64,000 nt of DNA from Limnohabitans curvus (GCF_003063475.1 NZ_NESP01000001.1:496001-560000); one strand, 5' to 3'; shown: positions 44,541 through 52,901, counted from the stretch's first letter. Program-made: numbers and translations. The notes: generated from the letters alone by a model not told the origin.

Positions 44541-45088
44541 TCGATTCGCACCGCCATGTCACCTAAGTCGAGCAAATGCTCACGCACCGCCTTCTCCAAG
44601 ACCTGGTGCATTTGGTGAGCATCGACGTTCAAGTCAGACGCTAGCTGTGCAGAGACACGAGCGGGCCAGTTCAGCCACGCATCGCGCTGTGTGCGCGCTA
44701 ATTTGTAGACATGGGCCACCGCTTGGGATCGGTCCACCAAGTCGCCCTTCAGGCGCGCCAGACGCACCTTGTTGGTCTGAGCTTTGAGTACCTCGTTGGC
44801 GGTGCGCGCTTGCAGCAAGGTGGTGCCACCCGCTGCAGGCGATTGCGCCCCAGATGAATCCCCTAACGTCTCCCGAACGCTGGCAATCGCCTCGTTGGGT
44901 ACGGGGCGTTGTTCGCCGCGTTGCTGAGCGGCATCGGTGTTGCGCCGCCACTCATCGTTTGCCCGGTCCACATCAATGGAGCCATCTGCATTGGCCGTGA
45001 TGCGTCCTGAGTTGATGGCTTTGCGCACAGCGCCTTCGGAGATTCCACGGTAGCGGGCATAAGCGCGCATGGACATGTTTTGGCTCAT
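44537..45088 (-). CDS. Terminase small subunit (Nu1-like)
   Basis: This is a 183-residue Nu1-type DNA-packaging protein. The winged helix-turn-helix lies at the N-terminus (MRAYARYRGISEGAVRKAINSGRITANADGSID) and the C-terminal helices (DLVDRSQAVAHVYKLARTQRDAWLNWPARVSAQLASDL) contact the large subunit. It is the first late gene; its promoter must lie in 45089-45200. The cos site should be near but cannot be recognised. Confidence 0.85.
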   Translation of the reverse strand: MSQNMSMRAYARYRGISEGAVRKAINSGRITANADGSIDVDRANDEWRRNTDAAQQRGEQRPVPNEAIASVRETLGDSSGAQSPAAGGTTLLQARTANEVLKAQTNKVRLARLKGDLVDRSQAVAHVYKLARTQRDAWLNWPARVSAQLASDLNVDAHQMHQVLEKAVREHLLDLGDMAVRID

Positions 45089-45185
45089 GAATGAGGTCCT
45101 GTGAGTGCGTGCGGGTGAATAAGCGTACTAAAGCGTGCCAGTGCGCACTCATGTCCAAGTGGTTCAGTCTGACTTAAAGAACAAC

Positions 45186-45215
45186 TTGATCTTGTTCACG
45201 AACAGAGCGTTCATA
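45186..45215 (+). promoter_or_regulatory. Phage promoter copy 1 (GTTCATA type)
   Basis: A -35 TTGATC (45186-45191), a 17-bp spacer, then GTTCATA (45209-45215), preceded by the shared AGC. It lies 44 bp before the DUF6900 gene. The same arrangement recurs at 45514 and 46452. Confidence 0.6.
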
Positions 45216-45259
45216 CGTACATGCGCTAACGCATTTGATTAACTTTTTTGGAGCGATTG

Positions 45260-45475
45260 ATGAACCACCACACCACGACTAACGCGATCACCGCGCCCTC
45301 TTCGCTTTTGGAGCAGATAGCTTTGAAACACTTTTTTGTCCAGACCCTGCAGACACAGAACCGCGACTGCTTGGACTTCCACGACGTTTCGGTTTGGGCG
45401 ATTGAGTCGGCTCTGAAGTCTGCGTTTGAGGCAGGGGTTCAGGCGGCTTTGAAGGAGAAGACAAAGAAGGCTTAA
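45260..45475 (+). CDS. DUF6900-like small phage protein
   Basis: This is a 71-residue protein (SLLEQIALKHFFVQTLQTQNRDCLDFHDVSVWAIESALKSAFEAG) matching the DUF6900 pattern. Its function is unknown; such proteins are common in phages of proteobacteria. It is on the plus strand, opposite to the structural genes, with its own promoter. GGAG precedes ATG 45260. Confidence 0.75.
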   Translation: MNHHTTTNAITAPSSLLEQIALKHFFVQTLQTQNRDCLDFHDVSVWAIESALKSAFEAGVQAALKEKTKKA

Positions 45476-45513
45476 AGAGCACAAGGAGTTCAAGCAAGAG
45501 ATTCACAACTCGC

Positions 45514-45543
45514 TTGACTCGATCGGAAATAGAAGCGTTCATA
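45514..45543 (+). promoter_or_regulatory. Phage promoter copy 2 (GTTCATA type)
   Basis: A -35 TTGACT (45514-45519), a 17-bp spacer and GTTCATA (45537-45543), inside the conserved AGCGTTCATA. It lies about 40 bp before the DUF3489 gene. Confidence 0.62.
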
Positions 45544-45584
45544 ACGCACCTCACTGATAAAGATTTGAAAAAGGAATGAAAGAC

Positions 45585-46076
45585 ATGACCACACAACTCA
45601 CAGCCACCCAGCAAGCCATCCTTGCCCACGCCCACCAACACACGGCTGGCAAGATTGAATGGTTCCCCGAGAACATCAAGGGCGGCGCGCGCCAGAAAGT
45701 GCTCGACGGATTGTTCAACCGCGCACTCATCACCAAGAGCGCCAGCAACTGGTTGATTGCAGCCGAGGGCTACGACGCGCTCGGTGTGCCACGCAAGGGG
45801 GCAGTCAACGCGCCAACGGCAGATACCACCGATGCGCCAGCGAATCCCACAACACCTCGCACACGAGAAAACAGCAAGCAAGCCCAAATGATTGAGTTGC
45901 TCAAGCGCCCCGATGGAGCCACCTTGAATCAACTGGTCGAAGTCACTGGCTGGCAAGCGCACACGGTTCGTGGCGCGATGGCCGGGGCTTTGAAAAAGAA
46001 ACTGGGCTTGAACATCGCATCCGACAAAACAGATGGTCAAGAACGTAAATACCGCATCACCACCACAACCGTTTGA
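45585..46076 (+). CDS. DUF3489 family protein
   Basis: This is a 163-residue DUF3489 protein. The N-terminal part is helical (TTQLTATQQAILAHAHQHTAGKIEWFPENIKGGARQKVLDGLFNRALI) and looks like a winged helix; after a Pro/Thr-rich linker the C-terminal part is a second winged-helix-like domain (QAQMIELLKRPDGATLNQLVEVTGWQAHTVRGAMAGALKKK), the DUF3489 signature. It probably binds nucleic acid; the exact role is not known. AAAGGA lies 8 bp ahead of ATG 45585; ATG 45576 is an alternative. Confidence 0.8.
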   Translation: MTTQLTATQQAILAHAHQHTAGKIEWFPENIKGGARQKVLDGLFNRALITKSASNWLIAAEGYDALGVPRKGAVNAPTADTTDAPANPTTPRTRENSKQAQMIELLKRPDGATLNQLVEVTGWQAHTVRGAMAGALKKKLGLNIASDKTDGQERKYRITTTTV

Positions 46077-46083
46077 GGACCTC

Positions 46084-46443
46084 ATGAACCCCATCACCAT
46101 CACCATTGAATCCAAGCCCATCACCATCAACTTCGATGATCGCGAATTGCAGGTTCAAAAGCTCAGCATCCCACTGCCCTTTGGTCGTAAGCCCACAGAT
46201 ATCGAAGACATTGCTGCTTGCGGTGTCGAGGCGGTCTATGTGACCGAGATTCGGGATATGGATCCCGAAGAATTTGATGGCTTTAAATTGAACTTAGGCA
46301 AATCTCGCGACTGGCTGAAAGGCAAAGGGGGCGAATACTGGGATGGCAGGTTGTGCGTGATGGTGCGTGCACCCGGTAGGCCCTACTTGTTCATCGATCC
46401 ATCCGGAGGAGACAGCGTTCGCTACCTCGCACGTCTGGGCTGA
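46084..46443 (+). CDS. Uncharacterised small phage protein
   Basis: This is a 119-residue soluble protein of no recognised family (MNPITITIESKPITINFDDRELQVQKLSIPLPFGRKPTDIEDIAACGVEAV...). It is 7 bp after the DUF3489 gene with a GAGG site and is likely cotranscribed from promoter copy 2. Confidence 0.6.
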   Translation: MNPITITIESKPITINFDDRELQVQKLSIPLPFGRKPTDIEDIAACGVEAVYVTEIRDMDPEEFDGFKLNLGKSRDWLKGKGGEYWDGRLCVMVRAPGRPYLFIDPSGGDSVRYLARLG

Positions 46444-46451
46444 TGAATCGC

Positions 46452-46481
46452 TTTACTTCTGCCCAAGGTAGAGCGTTCATA
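46452..46481 (+). promoter_or_regulatory. Phage promoter copy 3 (GTTCATA type)
   Basis: A -35-like TTTACT (46452-46457), a 17-bp spacer and GTTCATA (46475-46481) in the shared AGCGTTCATA. It lies 30 bp before a 28-codon ORF. Confidence 0.55.
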
Positions 46482-46511
46482 GAGTCATCGCAACGCAAAC
46501 GGAGAAACAAC

Positions 46512-46598
46512 ATGAAAACCGTACACGAAATCAAAACGCAATACACCGAAAGAGTTGCACCAAAAGTCTTATTGCATGCACAAACAATAGCGCTGTAA
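46512..46598 (+). CDS. Possible 28-residue small protein
   Basis: A small ORF MKTVHEIKTQYTERVAPKVLL... of 28 residues begins at ATG 46512 with a GGAG site 8 bp ahead and follows promoter copy 3. It is basic and helical. It could be a real peptide or the start of a larger gene cut by later rearrangement; nothing in the sequence decides. Confidence 0.35.
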   Translation: MKTVHEIKTQYTERVAPKVLLHAQTIAL

Positions 46599-46604
46599 AA
46601 AGAA

Positions 46605-46635
46605 AAGGCGGCAAGGTCTGAACCTTTGCCGCCTT
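46605..46635 (-). terminator. Intrinsic terminator of the HU gene
   Basis: A strong hairpin AAGGCGGCAAGGT...ACCTTTGCCGCCTT is followed on the minus strand by TTTTCTTTTT. It lies about 20 bp past the HU stop. It could also end the plus-strand cassette, although with a weaker tail. Confidence 0.82.
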
Positions 46636-46657
46636 GAGCGATGCACAAGAGAAGTGA

Positions 46658-46939
46658 TTACTTCTTCTTGTTCAATGCTGCTTTGAAAGCTGCACCAGGT
46701 GTGAACTTAGGCACATTGGCAGCAGCGATCTTCAATGCTTCGCCAGTACGTGGGTTACGACCCGTACGTGCAGCACGCTTGGTGGCCTTGAAAGTACCAA
46801 AGCCAATCAACTGGACATCTTGCTTCTTAGCAACAGACTTGGTGATGATTTCAAGCAATGCATCGATTGCACGACCAGCAGCGGCCTTTGACATTTCGGT
46901 TTCGTGGGCCAACGCCTCGATCAATTCAGTCTTGTTCAA
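46658..46939 (-). CDS. HU-family nucleoid protein, TTG start
   Basis: This is a 93-residue HU/IHF-family DNA-bending protein (MNKTELIEALAHETEMSKAAAGRAIDALLEIITKSV...FGTFKATKRAARTGRNPRTGEAL), with the RNPRTG DNA-binding arm. Translation begins at TTG 46939, placed by an AAGGAGAAAAAA site directly ahead; the longer frame to 46999 is rejected. The gene lies within the prophage and has its own terminator. It may help late gene expression, packaging or integration, or be acquired host DNA. Confidence 0.85.
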   Translation of the reverse strand: MNKTELIEALAHETEMSKAAAGRAIDALLEIITKSVAKKQDVQLIGFGTFKATKRAARTGRNPRTGEALKIAAANVPKFTPGAAFKAALNKKK

Positions 46940-46995
46940 TTTTTTCTCCTTTTGATGAACGGTCGAGATTCTGACACGGCCATGTGTCAACTCGC

Positions 46996-48243
46996 TCAAG
47001 GGTTTTCGACAAGAACTTGAGGCGTATCAAGCTCTGCCGTATCTGCACGGTGAAGGACTGCCTTCTTGCCCGTGAAGTCCTCCCAACGCTTGACGATCAC
47101 ATCAACGAACTTGGGATCCAACTCCATGAGTCGGGCGTGTCGGTTGGTTTTTTCACAAGCAATTGCTGTGGTGCCAGAGCCACCGAACAAGTCGAGCACG
47201 ATGTCTCGGCTCTTGGATGAGTTCTTCACGGCGCGCTCAACCAGCTCCACTGGTTTCATCGTGGGATGCAGGTCATTGACGCGGGGCTTGTTGTAAAACC
47301 AAACATCAGCCTGATCGCGGTCACCGCACCAGAAATGATCTGAGCCCTGCTTCCAACCGTAGAGGATGGGCTCGTATTGGCGCTGATAGTCAGCACGTCC
47401 TAACGTGAACGAGTTCTTAGCCCAAATCACAAAGGTCGACCACTTACCACCCGCATCGAGCCAAGCTTTTTGCAAGGTGTGGAGCTCAGATGAGCTCATG
47501 CACACGTAGCACGCGCCCTTGGTCATGATCAGCAGGTTCAGGCAAGCGTCGTACAAGAACTTGTAGAACCCATCGCCCAAAGCATCGTTCAAGATTCGAC
47601 GATCTTTGCCGCGCATCTTGTCTTTGGCGCTGTTGCCGTAGTCCACGTTGTAGGGCGGGTCTGTGAAGGCCATATCTGCGAGCTGGCCATCCATGAGGCG
47701 CTCAACATCCGAGAGCACCGTGGAGTCACCACAAAGAAGGCGGTGGTTGCCGAGAATCCACAAGTCCCCAGGTCTGGAAACAGGATCTACTGGTGGTTCT
47801 GGGATTGCATCATCCTCGGTTAAACCACCGCCTTCATCTTGCGGATTGAGCAACTCGTCAATCTCGTCATCCGTAAACCCCATGAGAGAGAGGTCGTAGT
47901 CGGCTGCTTGCAACTCAGCCAGCTCGAGCTTCAAAAGCTCTTGGTCCCAACCTGCGTTTTCCGCAATGCGGTTGTCGGCCAAGATGTACGCCTTTTTTTG
48001 CTCAGGGGTCAGGTGGGCCAGCTCGATGACTGGCACCTCGTTAAGGCCAAGCTTTCTGGCTGCCATCAATCGACCGTGGCCTGCAATGACGCCCCGCTCA
48101 CCGTCTGTGAGGATGGGGTTGGTCCAGCCGTACTCGGCGATGGATGCTGCGATTTGTGCGACCTGCGCATCGTTGTGCGTGCGGGCATTGCGGGCGTACG
48201 GGATGAGCGTATCGACCGCGATCATTCGAATCTCGGGTGTCAT
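46996..48243 (-). CDS. ParB-domain DNA methyltransferase
   Basis: This is a 415-residue fusion. Residues of about 4-130 form a ParB/Srx-like nuclease domain (PYARNARTHNDAQVAQIAASIAEYGWTNPILTDGERGVIAGHGRLMAARKLG). Residues 150-400 form a beta-class DNA methyltransferase with DPPY (FTDPPYNVDYGNSA) before the FGGSGTTAIACEKTNR SAM motif. It probably methylates adenine N6 or cytosine N4 in phage DNA to avoid host restriction or to mark packaging sites. Such fusions are frequent in phages. All motifs are intact. Confidence 0.9.
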   Translation of the reverse strand: MTPEIRMIAVDTLIPYARNARTHNDAQVAQIAASIAEYGWTNPILTDGERGVIAGHGRLMAARKLGLNEVPVIELAHLTPEQKKAYILADNRIAENAGWDQELLKLELAELQAADYDLSLMGFTDDEIDELLNPQDEGGGLTEDDAIPEPPVDPVSRPGDLWILGNHRLLCGDSTVLSDVERLMDGQLADMAFTDPPYNVDYGNSAKDKMRGKDRRILNDALGDGFYKFLYDACLNLLIMTKGACYVCMSSSELHTLQKAWLDAGGKWSTFVIWAKNSFTLGRADYQRQYEPILYGWKQGSDHFWCGDRDQADVWFYNKPRVNDLHPTMKPVELVERAVKNSSKSRDIVLDLFGGSGTTAIACEKTNRHARLMELDPKFVDVIVKRWEDFTGKKAVLHRADTAELDTPQVLVENP

Positions 48244-48287
48244 AGGGGCCTTGGGTAAAATTTCACAAACAACAACGAAAAGCTGCA

Positions 48288-48503
48288 GTGCGAATCAAAG
48301 TCATAAACGGGGTCTTAGCCCGTCAGAAAAATAAAGATGGAAGCGATGCAGGCTTTGCACCACTAGTCGCAGGGACTTACGAGGTCACAGGCCCCGCCAA
48401 GGACGGCCAACTCGAAGTCCAGAAAGATGCTGAGCACAGCGTGTTCATGCCACTCGATAAGCTCGACCACTACGTCAAGCTAGGTGACGTTCAAATCATT
48501 TGA
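48288..48503 (+). CDS. Possible small plus-strand phage protein
   Basis: A 71-codon frame from GTG 48288 encodes RIKVINGVLARQKNKDGSDAGFAPLVAGTYEVTGPAKDGQLEVQKDAEHSVFMPLDKLDHYVKLG, which reads like a small beta-fold protein. It faces the opposite way to its neighbours. No strong ribosome-binding site is seen, so it is uncertain. Confidence 0.45.
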   Translation: MRIKVINGVLARQKNKDGSDAGFAPLVAGTYEVTGPAKDGQLEVQKDAEHSVFMPLDKLDHYVKLGDVQII

Positions 48504-48909
48504 GAAGAGCACTGGGTGCGTACCCGGTGCGTACTGCGTACCCCGAATTTAGGGCTGTCGGTAGCGAAATCTCGCGCCTTTGCCCCCCGCATAGGTTTAT
48601 CGCCAGGAAGGACCCGTGAATTCAGGAAGTTGGGGGTAACTTGGCTTGATCGACGCCAGTGGTTGGGCGTTTTGTGCCTGAGATGGCGCATGGATTCGTG
48701 AGGTCACGCGCTACGAGTCACTTACTCTTTCTCACTTAGCCACTTACGGTCACTGTGTGGGTTCACTTGACTCACAACTGCCGCGACCATAGACAGAAAT
48801 GTAGCTTCAAAACGCTGAAATGTTGCAGCGTGATTTGGGCTCAAAAGCCGCGCATTTCCTCTCCCCATTCAACTGCGCCGCTTACTCACGTCAAATCACG
48901 CTAGAACCC
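48504..48909. other. Non-coding stretch between early and middle phage genes
   Basis: No convincing gene is seen here. Features include the hexamer GCGTAC three times within 25 bp (48515-48540) and a TTGACG-N17-TGAATG possible minus-strand promoter near 48865-48895. It probably contains the promoter and operator for the methyltransferase and late direction, but this is not shown. Confidence 0.35.
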
Positions 48910-49314
48910 TCACAAACGGTTCGCAGATGGTTTTGCTTTGGCGTTGAGCTTGTCGGTCACGACTTGAATGTCCCTCTTCCAACGTCTCCACGCTGTGGTG
49001 CGGTCGCAGCCAAAGCGCTTACCGATCTCTCGCCAGTCGTACCGCTTGGCGCGCATCCACACCAAGTGCCGCTCATCCAACTCCAAGACTTGTACCCACT
49101 GCATGACCTCAAGCATCAGGTCCACGTCCTTGGGACTAGGTGGCGGCAATCGATACAACTTGTCGCGATCGGGATATGCCTCGAGTTCACTTTGCGCGAC
49201 CACAGGCCAAGTGCTCACGTAGCCTTGCACCGTCACTCGAGGCAGTCGCCTCGCAGTGCGTGCCGCTTCCGTGAAACGCTCGGCCACAACATCAATCGTC
49301 CACACCTCATCCAT
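48910..49314 (-). CDS. DUF6362 family phage protein
   Basis: This is a 134-residue protein of the DUF6362 type. The C-terminal half holds a helix-turn-helix (HLVWMRAKRYDWREIGKRFGCDRTTAWRRWKRDIQVV) resembling sigma-70 region 4, so it is likely a DNA-binding regulator of late genes. The start ATG 49314 overlaps the upstream ORF and has AGAGG ahead; longer starts are less likely. Confidence 0.8.
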   Translation of the reverse strand: MDEVWTIDVVAERFTEAARTARRLPRVTVQGYVSTWPVVAQSELEAYPDRDKLYRLPPPSPKDVDLMLEVMQWVQVLELDERHLVWMRAKRYDWREIGKRFGCDRTTAWRRWKRDIQVVTDKLNAKAKPSANRL

Positions 49315-49543
49315 GCTGGCCTCTCTTGGGTGAGTTTGGTGAGGCATGGTGTGATTGGCCGTAGAGCCGCTCACCAATGCTGCGAATGAGTTGACGCTCC
49401 AAAAAGTTCAGACGTGTGTCTTGCTCAGAGATGACCAAGATGTGTTGCTCTCGCCATCCTTGGCGCTTGGTGGCTTCAACATCCATGGGGTTGGCTTGAA
49501 TGCGCCCAAGGGGCGATGGATAGTGCGGTTGGGGAATGTTCAT
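49307..49543 (-). CDS. Small uncharacterised phage protein
   Basis: This is a 78-residue basic protein (NIPQPHYPSPLGRIQANPMDVEATKRQGWREQHILVISEQDTRLNFLERQLIRSIGERLYG). No family is recognised. It has a GGAGGTGTTCA site, ends overlapping the DUF6362 gene, and is coupled to the upstream small ORF by ATGA. The pattern suggests a structural or regulatory helper. Confidence 0.65.
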   Translation of the reverse strand: MNIPQPHYPSPLGRIQANPMDVEATKRQGWREQHILVISEQDTRLNFLERQLIRSIGERLYGQSHHASPNSPKRGQHG

Positions 49544-49722
49544 TGAACACCTCCAATCGTGAAATATCCATGTGCCGATGGGGAGGCAAATGCGTCAAAT
49601 GACGCATTTGACGTTTTAAAACATTTCTTCTCTTTATGCGCGTATGTACGTACGCGTAGAGAACTACTGTTAAGTAGTGTCGCAAGTGTCAAAGTACCTA
49701 TTTTTGAATTCCTTAGTTTCAT
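49540..49722 (-). CDS. Possible 60-residue ORF after the primase
   Basis: The frame from ATG 49722 has an excellent AGGAGATAAAA site just past the primase stop and ends with ATGA coupling to the next gene. However the middle part is built over two inverted repeats (49587-49610, 49639-49656), so the coding may be secondary to a DNA or RNA element. The product is basic, with no recognised domain. Confidence 0.45.
   Translation of the reverse strand: MKLRNSKIGTLTLATLLNSSSLRVRTYAHKEKKCFKTSNASFDAFASPSAHGYFTIGGVQ
49587..49656. repeat. Two inverted repeats after the primase gene
   Basis: CAAATGCGTCA-AA-TGACGCATTTG (49587-49610, 11-bp perfect arms) and CGCGTATGTACGTACGCG (49639-49656, 6-bp arms with a nearly symmetric centre) lie 30 bp apart. 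A plain hairpin terminator would have a T tract, which is not evident. A replication origin, regulator site or RNA element is possible. Confidence 0.5.
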
Positions 49723-49731
49723 TTTTATCTC

Positions 49732-52050
49732 CTAGTTATCGTTGTAGGGGTAGCTGCGATTCGGGAAATTCGTGGGCTGTTTGATGTCAATACCCGCAAA
49801 GCCCCGAACGCCCATGGAGTTGCGCCACTTGTCGAAACGTCGCGTGATGAGCGCATCAGAAAAACGGCGTTGAGTGCCCACGAACTCACCGCTCATCTCG
49901 GCCCATTGCTTCCAATCGTTGAAGAGAGTCACCGTCAGCGCTTTGTCATTGGCTCCAAGCTTGCAGCGCTCATCCATCCAACGCCCCATGGCGTCTTCGC
50001 CCTCGAAATACTCATCCGTGGCACTGGTCACCGAGAGAGGTTGCTTGAGCCCGATCTGCTGCCAGAGCAAACAACCCTGTAGCGCCCAAGCCAAGATGCC
50101 GTCGCGCTCAGAGAGCAACTTCTCCGTGAGCAAGGGGTCACGTTTCTCAGGAGGCACCGTGATCGTGAAAGGGATCAAGTGCATGCGACGACGCATCGCC
50201 TCATCGATGTTTCGAATGGCTGGCTTGTGGTTGCCCGCAATCAAGAGCTTGAACTGAGGCGGGTAGGTGAAGAAGTCTTGGTGCATCAGTCGAGCCGTCA
50301 CCAAGTCACCACCTGTGATGGCTTTGATCTTGGATTCGTTCCAACGCCTGCCCTGCTCGGTTTCTGTAGCCGAGACGAAACGTGCACCACGTAAGCCCGC
50401 GAGGTCTGTTGGGTGACGGTCTGAGCGTGTTTCCATGAACGTGTCCATGGGAGCGTTGGCCGCGTAATCACCCAAGATGGTTGAGATGACATTGACGAAC
50501 ACGGACTTGCCGTTAGCCCCTGTGCCGTACAGGAAGAACAAGGCGTGCGTGCTGATATCGCCCGTGAGGCAGTAGCCCACCACGCGTTGCAAGTACAGCT
50601 GCAACTCTTTGTCGCCCCCTGTGACGTTCTCAAGGAAATTAGCCCACACGGGGCTTTCACCTTTGGGTGTGGCTGTGGTGACCTTGGTCATGCGTCGATC
50701 GCGCCTGTGTGGCCCCATTCCGCCACGCCTGAGGTCAATGATTCCACCAGGCGTATTGAGCAACCAAGGATCGGCATCCCACTCCTCAACGGTCGCACTG
50801 TGACGTGGGTCAGTGCGAACAATGCGTTCAATCGCAGACATGGTGCTCGAGCCAGCCAAGCGGGACTTGAGTCTTGGCGTGTCTGCTTTATAGGACGCGG
50901 CACGACAAACCGTTCGACTCAGGTGATGCACGTAGAGCGACTTGTCGATGTTCCAGCGCACGCCATTCCACACCAACCATTTGCCCCATGGTGAACAAAA
51001 CCGCCAGTCCTCACCAAACTGGCGCGTAAACGCCATGGCCAAGCCATCTTCAGTGGTGTAGTCCAGTCCATCCACGATGTCTGTTGCCATGTTCTCGTCG
51101 GCTTGACGCACAACAGGCATGCGGTCGCCCGCCGCGATAAAACCAGCGACATCAAACCCTTCGACGCGCGCATCGGCCACATCCCAACCTTCAGGTTTTT
51201 CCTCAGGGGGTTGGAGGATTGCGCAGCTGAGTGCCCCCGCGAGCAGGATGGCTTGTGACGCACGGTCCGCATAGTCCCAACCAGGCTTGTCGCGGTCAGG
51301 CCAGATGAGCACATGCTTGCCAGCAAGTGGTGTCCAGTCAGTTTTATCCACGGGCGCATTAGCACCGTGCATGGCAGTCGTGGCGCACACGCCCAACTCA
51401 ATCAGCGCTTGGGCGCACTTCTCACCTTCGACCAGAACGATTCGCTCTGAGTACGAGATACCGGGCTGGTTGAACAAGGGACGCGGGTCAGGGGGAGCCA
51501 TCTTGCGACGCTTCACATCCCACGGGCGAAACTCTTTCTTACCGGGCTCGGGGTCGTAGCGGTAGACCACCGCAATCAGCTTGCCTGATGCATCTTGGTA
51601 GTCCCACTTAGCAGTGGCAGGTCCAAGTTCATCGACTGCAGGTGTTTTGACTTTGTCTTTACTTGGGGGGCGTTGCGGCAGTGAATCCACTCGCCCAAGT
51701 AAGCCCTTGGCTCGTTTGAGCACATCGGGGAAATGGGTCTGGATGTTGAGCTGGTAGTGACGCGCAATCAGATCGAAGATGTCACCACCCTCACCTGTTG
51801 CGCGGTCAGTCCACAGTCCTGCCTTGGGGCCTGAGAGCAGCAACTCCAAACTGTCACCTGGTCCGCCCATCACATCGCCCACCAAGTACTTGGTGTTGCG
51901 GCGTTTGCCTGCTGGCCAAATCTCAGCAATGAGTGTGCTCAAGTGCTCAAGCAAAGCTTGTCGGATGTCGTCTTTCTCGCGCGAGCTATCCGTTTTAGAT
52001 GGAATCGTTTTACGAAACGCCTCTTGGGCAGGGTCATTGAAATCAAGCAT
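49732..52050 (-). CDS. P4-type phage primase-helicase
   Basis: This is a 772-residue replication protein. The N-terminal part has a toprim/primase-like region (ERIVLVEGEKCAQALIELGVCATTAMHGANAP...VLIWPDRDKPGWDYA), and the C-terminal part is a D5/SF3 helicase with Walker A GTGANGKSVFVNVIST, Walker B-like GARFVSATETEQG and sensor LIAGNHKP...MRRRMHLIPF. It ends with a winged helix. P4 alpha-type proteins start phage replication and may recognise an origin near the repeats after the gene. ATG 52050 (AAGGAGG ahead) is preferred over the longer frame. Confidence 0.9.
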   Translation of the reverse strand: MLDFNDPAQEAFRKTIPSKTDSSREKDDIRQALLEHLSTLIAEIWPAGKRRNTKYLVGDVMGGPGDSLELLLSGPKAGLWTDRATGEGGDIFDLIARHYQLNIQTHFPDVLKRAKGLLGRVDSLPQRPPSKDKVKTPAVDELGPATAKWDYQDASGKLIAVVYRYDPEPGKKEFRPWDVKRRKMAPPDPRPLFNQPGISYSERIVLVEGEKCAQALIELGVCATTAMHGANAPVDKTDWTPLAGKHVLIWPDRDKPGWDYADRASQAILLAGALSCAILQPPEEKPEGWDVADARVEGFDVAGFIAAGDRMPVVRQADENMATDIVDGLDYTTEDGLAMAFTRQFGEDWRFCSPWGKWLVWNGVRWNIDKSLYVHHLSRTVCRAASYKADTPRLKSRLAGSSTMSAIERIVRTDPRHSATVEEWDADPWLLNTPGGIIDLRRGGMGPHRRDRRMTKVTTATPKGESPVWANFLENVTGGDKELQLYLQRVVGYCLTGDISTHALFFLYGTGANGKSVFVNVISTILGDYAANAPMDTFMETRSDRHPTDLAGLRGARFVSATETEQGRRWNESKIKAITGGDLVTARLMHQDFFTYPPQFKLLIAGNHKPAIRNIDEAMRRRMHLIPFTITVPPEKRDPLLTEKLLSERDGILAWALQGCLLWQQIGLKQPLSVTSATDEYFEGEDAMGRWMDERCKLGANDKALTVTLFNDWKQWAEMSGEFVGTQRRFSDALITRRFDKWRNSMGVRGFAGIDIKQPTNFPNRSYPYNDN

Positions 52051-52348
52051 GTGCAGCCTCGCCTCCTTGAGAGTGGCGAGATGGCTCAGACGCCAGTTGG
52101 TCCTGTGCCTCCTTTGCTTGCGCCGCCAGTAGCTCACCTAGTTGTGCATGCCACACCCGCAACTCGTTGAGGCGATAGCGCACCAGCTTGTTGATGTAGT
52201 AATGCGGGATCTGAAGCTTCTTGCGCTTATAGGGATTGCGGAAAAAGTAAAAAGGCAGGTTGAACGCGATGGCAGCTTGCTCAGACGAGAGCATGGTCTC
52301 GAAGGAGTTTGAGTTGGTGTGTGAATTTCGTGGTGTTTGATTTGTCAT
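52043..52348 (-). CDS. Small phage early protein
   Basis: This is a 101-residue protein (TNQTPRNSHTNSNSFETMLSSEQAAIAFNLPFYFFRNPYKRKKLQIPHYYINKLVRYRLNELRVWHAQ). The middle resembles an AlpA/HTH-like DNA-binding motif, though weakly. It overlaps the primase start by 8 bp. GGGAGAG is placed well for ATG 52348. Confidence 0.6.
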   Translation of the reverse strand: MTNQTPRNSHTNSNSFETMLSSEQAAIAFNLPFYFFRNPYKRKKLQIPHYYINKLVRYRLNELRVWHAQLGELLAAQAKEAQDQLASEPSRHSQGGEAAHA

Positions 52349-52454
52349 GGCAAAAGCTCTCCCTACCAACCACCGCAGTGGTCAGCATCAGGTTTGAAAA
52401 TTGAATAAGACGCAGCAGCTCTTACTGCGTCTGGGGCTTAGATCTAGGTCTAGC

Positions 52455-52901
52455 CTAGGACTCGTGGCCAAGCATCCGTAAGGGCGGGTACTTGCTCGCT
52501 TCATGCGCTTGCACCATCGCTTCGACATAGGTGGTGACCACAGCGTTGATCAAGAGCAAGGCCTCCTCCTGTGAGTAAGTACTCAGCGCGCGGTCCATGC
52601 CCACTTCGTTCGCTGCCTCGCCCAAGGGTTTGAGGCAACGACGCATGGCGGCCATCTCAGCTTCGGAAGGATCAATCACATCGCCCTCCTTCACCGAGAT
52701 GCGTACATCGCCACGGTTGAGCAAACGCACGCTCGCTTCGTAGAGTTTGTGAAAACACCGCTGGCAACGCTGCGAGCAAAACACCCAATCGACGGGATAG
52801 CGTGCGGCACGTCCGACCTTGAATCGAATGTCCGTATGTCCAAAGCCTCTGGCCTGCCGTGCGCACACCCAACACTTCATGACTGCGCGTTTGCTCACCA
52901 T
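52455..52901 (-). CDS. DUF6511 family phage protein
   Basis: This is a 148-residue (141 from the inner ATG 52880) DUF6511-type protein. The cysteines CWVC...FCSQRCQRCF near the N-terminus suggest a zinc-binding treble-clef. The C-terminal half is helical (YSQEEALLLINAVVTTYVEAMVQAHE). Proteins of this type sit in phage early regions; their role is unknown. Confidence 0.72.
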   Translation of the reverse strand: MVSKRAVMKCWVCARQARGFGHTDIRFKVGRAARYPVDWVFCSQRCQRCFHKLYEASVRLLNRGDVRISVKEGDVIDPSEAEMAAMRRCLKPLGEAANEVGMDRALSTYSQEEALLLINAVVTTYVEAMVQAHEASKYPPLRMLGHES

